A stretch of DNA of 64,000 nt from contig JAKZAN010000056.1 in assembly GCA_023053545.1 (NCBI GenBank), positions 62,001 to 126,000 of the forward strand, written 5' to 3'. Position 1 is the first letter of the stretch. Every line of letters begins with the position of its first letter. Source of the stretch: Lepidurus packardi. Taxonomy: Eukaryota > Arthropoda > Branchiopoda > Notostraca > Triopsidae. The notes under the pieces were generated by a model that made no database searches, was not told where the DNA came from, and saw nothing but the letters and a program-made list of their open reading frames with translations. The position numbers were made by a program, and so were the translations under genes. Positions 49,780 to 63,200 of this stretch are shown one piece after another.

Positions 49780-52700
49780 CCTTACGGACTGAATTAATTC
49801 CTTACGGACTGAATTAATTCCTTACGGACTGAATTAATTCCTTTCGGACTGAATTAATTCCTTACGGACTGAATTATTTCCTTACGGACTGAATTAATTC
49901 TTTTGGATTGATTGAATTCCGTTCTTACTGAATTAATTCCTTACGGACTGAATTAATTTCATACGGACTGAATTAATTCATTACGGACTTAATTAATCCA
50001 TTACGGACTTAATTAATTCCTTAAGTACTGAACTTATTCCTTACGGGCTGAATTAATACCTTACGGACTGAATTAAATCCTTACGGACCGAATTAATTCC
50101 TTACGGACTGAATTAATTCCTTACGGACTGAATTAATTCCTTACGGACTGAATTAATACCTTACGGACTGAATTAGTTCCTCACGGACTGAATTAATTCT
50201 TTAGGATTGATTGAATTCCTTTCTTACTGAATTAATTCCTTACGGACTGAATGAATTCCCTACGGACTGAATTAATTTCATACGGACTGAATTAATTCCT
50301 TACGGACCTAATTAATCCATTACGGACTGAATTAATTCCTTACGTACTGAACTTATTCCTTACGGACTGAATTAATTCCTTACGGACTGAAATAATTCCT
50401 TACGGACTGAATTATTACATTACGGACTGAATTATATCCTTACGGACAGGATTAATTCCTTACGGACTGAATTAATTCCTTACGGACTTACTTAATTCCT
50501 TACGGACTGAGTTAATTCCTTACGGACTGAATTAATTCCTTACGGACTGAATTAATTCCTTACGGACTGAATTAATTCCTTACGGACTGAATTAATTCCT
50601 TGCGGACTGAATTAATTCCTTACGGACTGAATTAATTCATTGTGGACTTAATTAATTCCGTAAGGAATGAATGAATTAATTACGGACTGAAATAATTCCT
50701 TACGGACTGAATTAATTCCTTACGGACTGAATTAATTCCTTACGGACTGAATTAATTCCTTATGGACTGAATTATTTCCTTACGGACTGAATTAATTCCT
50801 TACGGACTTAATTAATTCCGTAAGGAATGAATTAATTAATTACGGACTGAAATAATTCCTTACGGACTGAATTAATTACTAACGGACTGAATTAATTCCT
50901 TAATTAATTCCTTACGGACTGAATTAATTTCATACGGACTGAATTAATTCCTTACGGACTGAATTAATTCCTTACTGACTGAATTAATTCCTTACGGACT
51001 GAATTAATTCCTTACGGACTGAATTAATTTCGTACGGATTTTATTTATTACTTACGGACTGAATTAATTCCTTACGGATTTAATTAATTCCTTACGGACT
51101 GAATTAATTCTTTACGGACTGAATTAATACCTTACGGACTGAATTAAATCCTTACGGACAGAAATAATTCCTTACGGACTGAATTAACTCCTTACTTAAT
51201 TAATTAATTCCTTACGGACTGAATTAATTCCTTACGGACTGAATTAATTCCTTACGGACTGAATTATTTCCTTACGGACTGAATTAATTCTTTAGGATTG
51301 ATTGAATTCCTTTCTTACTGAATTAATTCCTTACGGACTGAATTAATTCCTTACGGACTGAATTAATTCCTTACGGACTGAATTAATTCCTTACGGACTG
51401 AATTAATTTCATACGGACTGAATTAATTCCTTACGGACTGAATTAATTCCTTACGGACTTAATTAATTCCCTAAGGAATGAATTAATTAATTACGGACTG
51501 AAATAATTCCTTACGGACTGAATTAATTACTTACGGACTGAATTAATTCCTTAATTAATTCCTTACGGACTGAATTAATTTCATACGGACTGAATTAATT
51601 CCTTACGGACTGAATTAATTCCTTACTGACTGAATTAATTCCTTACGGACTGAATTAATTCCTTACGGACTGAATTAATTCCTTACGGACTGAATTAATT
51701 TCGTACGGATTTTATTTATTACTTACGGACTGAATTAATTCTTTACGGATTTAATTAATTCCTTACGGACTGAATTAATTCCTTACGGACTGAATTAATT
51801 CCTTACGGACTGAATTAATTCCTTACGGACTTAATTAATTCCTTACGTACTTAATTAATTCTTCACGGTCTGAATTAATTCCGTACGGATTTTATTAATT
51901 ACTTACGGACTGAATTAATTCTTTACGGACTGAATTAATACCTTACGGACTGAATTAAATCCTTACGGACAGAAATAATTCCTTACGGACTGAATTAACT
52001 CCTTACTTAATTAATTAATTCCTTACGGACTGAATTAATTCCTTACGGACTGAATTAATTCCTTACGGACTGAATTATTTCCTTACGGACTGAATTAATT
52101 CCTTACGGACTGAATTAATTCCTTACGGACTGAATTAATTCCTTACGAACTGAATTAATTCCTTTCGGACTGAATTAATTCCTTACGGACTGAATTATTT
52201 CCTTACGGACTGAATTAATTCTTTTGGATTGATTGAATTCCGTTCTTACTGAATTAATTCCTTACGGACTGAATTAATTTCATACGGACTGAATTAATTA
52301 ATTACGGACTTAATTAATCCATTACGGACTTAATTAATTCCTTAAGTACTGAACTTATTCCTTACGGGCTGAATTAATACCTTACGGACTGAATTAAATC
52401 CTTACGGACCGAATTAATTCCTTACGGACTGAATTAATTCCTTACGGACTGAATTAATTCCTTACGGACTGAATTAATACCTTACGGACTGAATTAGTTC
52501 CTCACGGACTGAATTAATTCTTTAGGATTGATTGAATTCCTTTCTTACTGAATTAATTCCTTACGGACTGAATGAATTCCCTACGGACTGAATTAATTTC
52601 ATACGGACTGAATTAATTCCTTACGGACCTAATTAATCCATTACGGACTGAATTAATTCCTTACGTACTGAACTTATTCCTTACGGACTGAATTAATTCC

Positions 52701-54340
52701 TTACGGACTGAAATAATTCCTTACGGACTGAATTATTACATTACGGACTGAATTATATCCTTACGGACAGGATTAATTCCTTACGGACTGAATTAATTCC
52801 TTACGGACTTACTTAATTCCTTACGGACTGAGTTAATTCCTTACGGACTGAATTAATTCCTTACGGACTGAATTAATTCCTTACGGACTGAATTAATTCC
52901 TTACGGACTGAATTAATTCCTTGCGGACTGAATTAATTCCTTACGGACTGAATTAATTCATTGTGGACTTAATTAATTCCGTAAGGAATGAATGAATTAA
53001 TTACGGACTGAAATAATTCCTTACGGACTGAATTAATTCCTTACGGACTGAATTAATTCCTTACGGACTGAATTAATTCCTTACGGACTGAATTAATTCC
53101 TTACGGACTTAATTAATTCCGTAAGGAATGAATTAATTAATTACGGACTGAAATAATTCCTTACGGACTGAATTAATTACTAACGGACTGAATTAATTCC
53201 TTAATTAATTCCTTACGGACTGAATTAATTTCATACGGACTGAATTAATTCCTTACGGACTGAATTAATTCCTTACTGACTGAATTAATTCCTTACGGAC
53301 TGAATTAATTCCTTACGGACTGAATTAATTTCGTACGGATTTTATTTATTACTTACGGACTGAATTAATTCCTTACGGATTTAATTAATTCCTTACGGAC
53401 TGAATTAATTCTTTACGGACTGAATTAATACCTTACGGACTGAATTAAATCCTTACGGACAGAAATAATTCCTTACGGACTGAATTAACTCCTTACTTAA
53501 TTAATTAATTCCTTACGGACTGAATTAATTCCTTACGGACTGAATTAATTCCTTACGGACTGAATTATTTCCTTACGGACTGAATTAATTCTTTAGGATT
53601 GATTGAATTCCTTTCTTACTGAATTAATTCCTTACGGACTGAATTAATTCCTTACGGACTGAATTAATTCCTTACGGACTGAATTAATTCCTTACGGACT
53701 GAATTAATTTCATACGGACTGAATTAATTCCTTACGGACTGAATTAATTCCTTACGGACTTAATTAATTCCCTAAGGAATGAATTAATTAATTACGGACT
53801 GAAATAATTCCTTACGGACTGAATTAATTACTTACGGACTGAATTAATTCCTTAATTAATTCCTTACGGACTGAATTAATTTCATACGGACTGAATTAAT
53901 TCCTTACGGACTGAATTAATTCCTTACTGACTGAATTAATTCCTTACGGACTGAATTAATTCCTTACGGACTGAATTAATTCCTTACGGACTGAATTAAT
54001 TTCGTACGGATTTTATTTATTACTTACGGACTGAATTAATTCTTTACGGATTTAATTAATTCCTTACGGACTGAATTAATTCCTTACGGACTGAATTAAT
54101 TCCTTACGGACTGAATTAATTCCTTACGGACTTAATTAATTCCTTACGTACTTAATTAATTCTTCACGGTCTGAATTAATTCCGTACGGATTTTATTAAT
54201 TACTTACGGACTGAATTAATTCTTTACGGACTGAATTAATACCTTACGGACTGAATTAAATCCTTACGGACAGAAATAATTCCTTACGGACTGAATTAAC
54301 TCCTTACTTAATTAATTAATTCCTTACGGACTGAATTAAT
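49780..54340 (+). repeat. Higher-order repeat: two copies of a 2.3-kb unit
   Basis: Copies are about 49780-52100 and 52101-54340. Left-side markers are 2,321 bp apart (CTTTCGGACTG 49841/52162, TTAAGTACTG 50021/52342, TTGTGGACTT 50640/52961). Right-side markers are 2,301 bp apart (GAATTAACTCC 51181/53482 and 51992/54293). The 20-bp difference is one monomer missing from the second copy at about 53020-53110. Confidence 0.88.
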
Positions 54341-57300
54341 TCCTTACGGACTGAATTATTTCCTTACGGACTGAATTAATTCCTTACGGACTGAATTAAT
54401 TCCTTACGGACTGAATTAATTCCTTACGGACTGAATTAATTCCTTACGGACTGAATTAATTTCATACGGACTGAATTAATTCCTTACGGACTGAATTAAT
54501 TCCTTACGGACTGAATTAATTCCTTACGGACTGAATTAATTCCTTACGGACTGAATTAATTCCTTACGGACTGAATTAATTCCTTACGGACTGAATTAAT
54601 TCCTTACGGACTTAATTAATTCCGTAAGGAATGAATGAATTAATTACGGACTGAAATAATTCCTTACGGACTGAATTAATTACTTACGGACTGAATTAAT
54701 TCCTTAATTAATTCCTTACGGACTGAATAAATTTCATACGGACTGAATTAATTCCTTACGGACTGAATTAATTCCTTACTGACTGAATTAATTCCTTACG
54801 GACTGAATTAATTCCTTACGGACTGAATTAATTTCGTACGGATTTTATTTATTACTTACGGACTGAATTAATTCTTTACGGATTGAATTAATTCCTTACG
54901 GACTGAATTAATTCCTTACGGACTGAATTAATTCCTTACGGACTGAATTAATTCCTTACGGACTTAATTAATTCCTTACGTACTTAATTAATTCTTCACG
55001 GTCTGAATTAATTCCGTACGGATTTTATTAATTACTTACGGACTGAATTAATTCTTTACGGACTGAATTAATACCTTACGGACTGAATTAAATCCTTACG
55101 GACAGAAATAATTCCTTACGGACTGAATTAACTCCTTACTTAATTAATTAATTCCTTACGGACTGAATTAATTCCTTACGGACTGAATTAATTCCTTACG
55201 GACTGAATTATTTCCTTACGGACTGAATTAATTCTTTAGGATTGATTGAATTCCTTTCTTACTGAATTAATTCCTTACGGACTGAATTATTTCCTTACGG
55301 ACTGAATTAATTCCTTACGGACTGAATTAATTCCTTACGGACTGAATTAATTTCATACGGACTGAATTAATTCCTTACGGACTGAATTAATTCCTTACGG
55401 ACTTAATTAATTCCGTAAGGAATGAATTCATTAATTACGGACTGAAATAATTCCTTACGGACTGAATTAATTACTTACGGACTGAATTAATTCCTTAATT
55501 AATTCCTTACGGACTGAATAAATTTCATACGGACTGAATTAATTCCTTACGGACTGAATTAATTCCTTACTGACTGAATTAATTCCTTACGGACTGAATT
55601 AATTCCTTACGGACTGAATTAATTTGGTACGGATTTTATTTATTACTTACGGACTGAATTAATTCTTTACGGATTTAATTAATTCCTTACGGACTGAATT
55701 AATTCCTTACGGACTGAATTAATTCCTTACGGACTGAATTAATTTCATACGGACTGAATTAATTCCATACGGACTGAATTAATTCCTTACGGACTTAATT
55801 AATTCCGTAAGGAATGAATTCATTAATTACGGACTGAAATAATTCCTTACGGACTGAATTAATTACTTACGGAATGAATTAATTCCTTAATTAATTCCTT
55901 ACGGACTGAATAAATTTCATACGGACTGAATTAATTCCTTACGGACTGAATTAATTCCTTACTGACTGAATTAATTCCTTACGGACTGAATTAATTCCTT
56001 ACGGACTGAATTAATTTCGTACGGATTTTATTTATTACTTACGGAATGAATTAATTCTTTACGGATTTAATTAATTCCTTACGGACTGAATTAATTCCTT
56101 ACGGACTGAATTAATTCCTTACGGACTGAATTAATTCCTTACGGACTTAATTAATTCCTTACGTACTTAATTAATTCTTCACGGTCTGAATTAATTCCGT
56201 ACGGATTTTATTAATTACTTACGGACTGAATTAATTCTTTACGGACTGAATTAATACCTTACGGACTGAATTAAATCCTTACGGACAGAAATAATTCCTT
56301 ACGGACTGAATTAACTCCTTACTTAATTAATTAATTCCTTACGGACTGAATTAATTCCTTACGGACTGAATTAATTCCTTACGGACTGAATTATTTCCTT
56401 ACGGACTGAATTAATTCTTTAGGATTGATTGAATTCCTTTCTTACTGAATTAATTCCTTACGGACTGAATTAATTCCTTACGGACTGAATTAATTCCTTA
56501 CGGACTGAATTAATTCCTTACGGACTGAATTAACTCCTTACTTAATTAATTAATTCCTTACGGACTGAATTAATTCCTTACGGACTGAATTAATTCCTTA
56601 CGGACTGAATTATTTCCTTACGGACTGAATTAATTCTTTAGGATTGATTGAATTCCTTTCTTACTGAATTAATTCCTTACGGACTGAATTATTTCCTTAC
56701 GGACTGAATTAATTCCTTACGGACTGAATTAATTCCTTACGGACTGAATTAATTTCATACGGACTGAATTAATTCCTTACGGACTGAATTAATTCCTTAC
56801 GGACTTAATTAATTCCGTAAGGAATGAATTCATTAATTACGGACTGAAATAATTCCTTACGGACTGAATTAATTCCTTAATTAATTCCTTACGGACTGAA
56901 TAAATTTCATACGGACTGAATTAATTCCTTACGGACTGAATTAATTCCTTACTGACTGAATTAATTCCTTACGGACTGAATTAATTCCTTACGGACTGAA
57001 TTAATTTCGTACGGATTTTATTTATTACTTACGTACTGAATTAATTCTTTACGGATTTAATTAATTCCTTACGGACTGAATTAATTCCTTACGGACTGAA
57101 TTAATTCCTTACGGACTGAATTAATTCCTTACGGACTTAATTAATTCCTTACGTACTTAATTAATTCTTCACGGTCTGAATTAATTCCGTACGGATTTTA
57201 TTAATTACTTACGGACTGAATTAATTCTTTACGGACTGAATTAATACCTTACGGACTGAATTAAATCCTTACGGACAGAAATAATTCCTTACGGACTGAA

Positions 57301-58140
57301 TTAACTCCTTACTTAATTAATTAATTCCTTACGGACTGAATTAATTCCTTACGGACTGAATTAATTCCTTACGGACTGAATTATTTCCTTACGGACTGAA
57401 TTAATTCTTTAGGATTGATTGAATTCCTTTCTTACTGAATTAATTCCTTACGGACTGAATTATTTCCTTACGGACTGAATTAATTCCTTACGGACTGAAT
57501 TAATTCCTTACGGACTGAATTAATTTCATACGGACTGAATTAATTCCTTACGGACTGAATTAATTCCTTACGGACTTAATTAATTCCGTAAGGAATGAAT
57601 TCATTAATTACGGACTGAAATAATTCCTTACGGACTGAATTAATTACTTACGGACTGAATTAATTCCTTAATTAATTCCTTACGGACTGAATAAATTTCA
57701 TACGGACTGAATTAATTCCTTACGGACTGAATTAATTCCTTACGGACTGAATTAATTTCGTACGGATTTTATTTATTACTTACGGACTGAATTAATTCTT
57801 TACGGATTTAATTAATTCCTTACGGACTGAATTAATTCCTTACGGACTGAATTAATTCCTTACGGACTGAATTAATTCCTTACGGACTTAATTAATTCCT
57901 TACGTACTTAATTAATTCTTCACGGTCTGAATTAATTCCGTACGGATTTTATTAATTACTTACGGACTGAATTAATTCTTTACGGACTGAATTAATACCT
58001 TACGGACTGAATTAAATCCTTACGGACAGAAATAATTCCTTACGGACTGAATTAACTCCTTACTTAATTAATTAATTCCTTACGGACTGAATTAATTCCT
58101 TACGGACTGAATAAATTCCTTACGGACTGAATTATTTCCT
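54341..58140 (+). repeat. Higher-order repeat: irregular 0.75-1.18 kb units
   Basis: GAATTAACTCC followed by TTACTTAATTAATTAATTCC marks each unit at 55124, 56308, 56527, 57298 and 58049, giving spacings of 1,184, 219, 771 and 751 bp; the preceding spacing from 54293 is 831 bp. Units are shortened and partly duplicated forms of the right half of the 2.3-kb unit. Confidence 0.78.
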
Positions 58141-60240
58141 TACGGACTGAATTAATTCTTTAGGATTGATTGAATTCCTTTCTTACTGAATTAATTCCTT
58201 ACGGACTGAATTAATTCCTTACGGAATGAATTAATTCCTTACGGACTGAATTAATTTCATACGGACTGAATTAATTTCTTACGGACTGAATTAATTCCTT
58301 ACTGACTGAATTAATTCCTTACGGACTGAATTAATTCCTTACGGACTGAATTAATTCCTTACGGACTGAATTAATTCCTTACGGACTGAATTAATACCTT
58401 ACGGACTTAATTAATTCCGAAAGGAATGAATTAATTAATTACGGACTGAAATAATTCCTTACGGACTGAATTAATTACTTACGGACTGAATTAATTCCTT
58501 AATTAATTCCTTACGGACTGAATTAATTTCATACGGACTGAATTAATTCCTTTCGGACTGAATTAATTCCTTACTGACTGAATTAATTCCTTACGGACTG
58601 AATTAATTCCTTACCGACTGAATTAATTTCGTAGGGATTTTATTTATTACTTACGGACTGAATTAATTCCTTACGGATTTAATTAATTCCTTACGGACTG
58701 AATTAATTCCTTACGGACTGAATTAATTCCTTACGGACTGAATTATTTCCTTACGGACTGAATTAATTCTTTAGGACTGACTGAATTCCTTTCTTACCGA
58801 ATTAATTCCTTACGGACTGAATTAATTCCTTACGGACTGAATTAATTCCTTACGGACTGAATTAATTCCTTACGGACTGAATTATTTCCTTACGGACTGA
58901 ATTAATTCTTTAGGATGGATTGAATTCCTTTCTTACTGAATTAATTCCTTACGGACTGAATTAATTCCTTACGGACTGAATTAATTCCTTACGGACTGAA
59001 TTAATTCCTTACGGACTGAATTAATTTCATACGGACTGAATTAATTCCTTACGGACTGAATTAATTCCTTACTGACTGAATTAATTCCTTACGGACTGAA
59101 TTAATTCCTTACGGACTGAATTAATTCCTTACGGACTTAATTAATTCCGAAAGGAATGAATGAATTAATTACGGACTGAAATAATTCCTTAGGGACTGAA
59201 TTAATTACTTACGGACTGAATTAATTCCTTAATTAATTCCTTACGGACTGAATTAATTTCATACGGACTGAATTAATTCCTTACGGACTGAATTAATTCC
59301 TTACTGACTGAATTAATTCCTTACGGACTGAATTAATTCCTTACCGACTGAATTAATTTCGTACGGATTTTATTTATTACTTACGGACTGAATTAATTCC
59401 TTACGGATTTAATTAATTCCTTACGGACTGAATTAATTCCTTACGGACTGAATTAATTCCTTACGGACTGAATTATTTCCTTACGGACTGAATTAATTCT
59501 TTAGGATTGACTGAATTCCTTTCTTACCGAATTAATTCCTTACGGACTGAATTAATTCCTTACGGACTGAATTAATTCCTTACGGACTGAATTAAATCCT
59601 TACGGACTGAATTAATTCCTTACGGACTGAATTAATTCCTTACGGACTGAAATAATTCCTTACTGACTGAATTAATTCCTTACGGACTGAATTAATTCCT
59701 TACGGACTGAATTAATTCCTTACGGACTTAATTAAATCCTTACGGACTTAATTAATTCCTTACGTACTCAATTAATTCCTTACGGTCTGAATTAATTCCG
59801 TACGTATTTTATTAACTACTTACGGACTGAATTAATTCCTTACGGACTTAATTAATTCCTTACGGACTGAATTAATTCCTTACGGACTGAATTAATTCCT
59901 GACGGACTTAATTATTTCCTTACGGACTGAATTAATTCTTTAGGATTGATTGAATTCCTTTCTTACCGAATTAATTCCTTACGGACTGAATTAATTCCTT
60001 ACGGACTTAATTAATTCCGTAAGGAATGAATTAATTAATTACGGACTGAAATAATTCCTTACGGACTGAATTAATTCCTTACGGGCTTCATTAATTCCTT
60101 TCGGACTTAATTAATTCATTACGGACTTAATTAACTCCTTACGGATATAATTAATTCACTACGGACTGAATTAATACCTTACGGACTGAATTAAATCCTT
60201 ACGGACAGAATTAATTCCTTACGGACTGAATTAATTCCTT
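58141..60240 (+). repeat. Higher-order repeat: 730-bp unit
   Basis: TTAATTCCGAAAGG occurs at 58411 and 59141 and TTACCGACTG at 58611 and 59341, both 730 bp apart. A further copy of this region occurs at about 62.4-63.05 kb. Confidence 0.75.
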
Positions 60241-63200
60241 ACGGACTTAATTATTTCCATACGGACTGAATTAATTCTTTAGGATTGATTGAATTCCTTT
60301 CTTACTGAATTAATTCCTTACGGACTGAATTAATTCCTTACTTACTGAATTAATTCATTACGGACATAATTAATCCATTACGGACTGAATTAATTCCTTA
60401 CGTACTGAATATTATTCATTACGGACTGAATTAATTCCTTACGGACTGAATTAATTCCTTACGGACTGAATTAATACCTAAGGGACTGAATTAATACCTT
60501 GTGGACTGAATTAAATCCTTACGGACAGAATTAAATCCTTACGGACTGAATTAATTCCTTACGGACTGAATTAATTCCTTACGGACTGAATTTTTTCCTT
60601 ACGGACTTAATTAATTCCTTACGGACTTAATTAATTCCTTACGGACTGAGTTAATACCTTACGGACTGAATTAAATCCTTACGGACTGAATTAATTCCTT
60701 ACGGACTGAATTAATTTCTTACGGACTGAAATAATTCCTTACTGACTGAATTAATTCCTTACGGACGGAATTAATTCCTTACGGACTGAATTAATTCCTT
60801 ACGGACTTAATTAATTCCTTACGGACTTAATTAATTCCTTACGTACTTAGTTAATTCCTTACGGTCTGAATAAATTCCGTACGGATTTTATTAACTACTT
60901 ACGGACTGAATTAATTCCTTACGGACTTAATTGATTCCTTACGGACTGAATTAATTCCTTACGGACTGAATTAATTCCTTACGGACTGAATTATTTCCTT
61001 ACGGACTGAATTAATTCTTTAGGATTGATTGAATTCCTTTCTTACCGAATTAATTCCTTACGGACTGAATTAATTCCTTACGGACTTAATCAATTCCGTA
61101 AGGAATGAATAAATTAATTACGGACTGAAATAATTCCTTACTAACTTCATTAATTCCTTTCGGACTTAATTAATTCATTACGGACTTAATTAATTCCTTA
61201 CGGACTTAATTAATTCACTACGGACTGAATTAATACCTTACGGACTGAATTAAATCCTTACGGACTGAATTAATTCCTTACGGACTTAATTAATTCCTTA
61301 CGTACTTAATTAATTCTTCACGGTCTGAATTAATTCCGTACGGATTTTATTAATTACTTACGGACTGAATTAATTCTTTACGGACTGAATTAATACCTTA
61401 CGGACTGAATTAAATCCTTACGGACAGAAATAATTCCTTACGGACTGAATTAACTCCTTACTTAATTAATTAATTCCTTACGGACTGAATTAATTCCTTA
61501 CGGACTGAATTAATTCCTTACGGACTGAATTATTTCCTTACGGACTGAATTATTTCTTTAGGATTGATTGAATTCCTTTCTTACTGAATTAATTCCTTAC
61601 GGACTGAATTAATTCCTTACGGACTTAATTAACTCCGTAAGGAATGAATTAATTAATTACGGACTGAAATAATTCCTTACGGACTGAATTAATTACTTAC
61701 GGACTGACTTAATTCCTTAATTAATTCCTTACGGACTGAATTAATTTCATACGGACTGAATTAATTCCTTACGGACTGAATTAATTCCTTACTGACGGAA
61801 TTAATTCCTTACGGACTGAATTAATTCCTTACGGACTGAATTAATTCCTTACGGACTGAATTAATTCCTTACGGACTGAATTAATTCCTTACGGACTTAA
61901 TTAATTCCGTAAGGAATGAATTAATTATTTACGGAATGAAATAATTCCTTACGGACTGAATTAATTACTTACGGACTGAATTAATTCCTTAATTAATTCC
62001 TTACGGACTGAATTAATTTCATACGGACTGAATTAATTCCTTACTGACTGAATTAATTCCTTACGGACTGAATTAATTCCTTACGGACTGAATTAATTTC
62101 GTACGGATTTTATTTATTACTTACGGACTGAATTAATTCTTTACGGATTTAATTAATTCCTTACGGACTGAATTAATTCCTTACGGACTGAATTAATTCC
62201 TTACGGACTGAATTAATTCCTTACGGACTTAATTAATTCCTTACGTACTTAATTAATTCTTCACGGTCTGAATTAATTCCGTACGGATTTTATTAATTAC
62301 TTACGGACTGAATTAATTCTTTACGGACTGAATTAATACCTTACGGACTGAATTAAATCCTTACGGACAGAAATAATTCCTTACGGACTGAATTAACTCC
62401 TTACTTAATTAATTAATTCCTTACGGACTGAATTAATTCCTTACGGACTGAATAAATTCCTTACGGACTGAATTATTTCCTTACGGACTGAATTAATTCT
62501 TTAGGATTGATTGAATTCCTTTCTTACTGAATTAATTCCTTACGGACTGAATTAATTCCTTACGGACTGAATTAATTCCTTACGGAATGAATTAATTCCT
62601 TACGGACTGAATTAATTTCATACGGACTGAATTAATTTCTTACGGACTGAATTAATTCCTTACTGACTGAATTAATTCCTTACGGACTGAATTAATTCCT
62701 TACGGACTGAATTAATTCCTTACGGACTGAATTAATTCCTTACGGACTGAATTAATACCTTATGGACTTAATTAATTCCGAAAGGAATGAATTAATTAAT
62801 TACGGACTGAAATAATTCCTTACGGACTGAATTAATTACTTACGGACTGAATTAATTCCTTAATTAATTCCTTACGGACTGAATTAATTTCATACGGACT
62901 GAATTAATTCCTTACGGACTGAATTAATTCCTTACTGACTGAATTAATTCCTTACGGACTGAATTAATTCCTTACCGACTGAATTAATTTCGTACGGATT
63001 TTATTTATTACTTACGGACTGAATTAATTCCTTACGGATTTAATTAATTCCTTACGGACTTAATTATTTCCATACGGACTGAATTAATTCTTTTGGATTG
63101 ATTGAATTCCTTTCTTACTGAATTAATTCCTTACGGACTGAATTAATTCCTTACTTACTGAATTAATTCATTACGGACATAATTAATCCATTACGGACTG

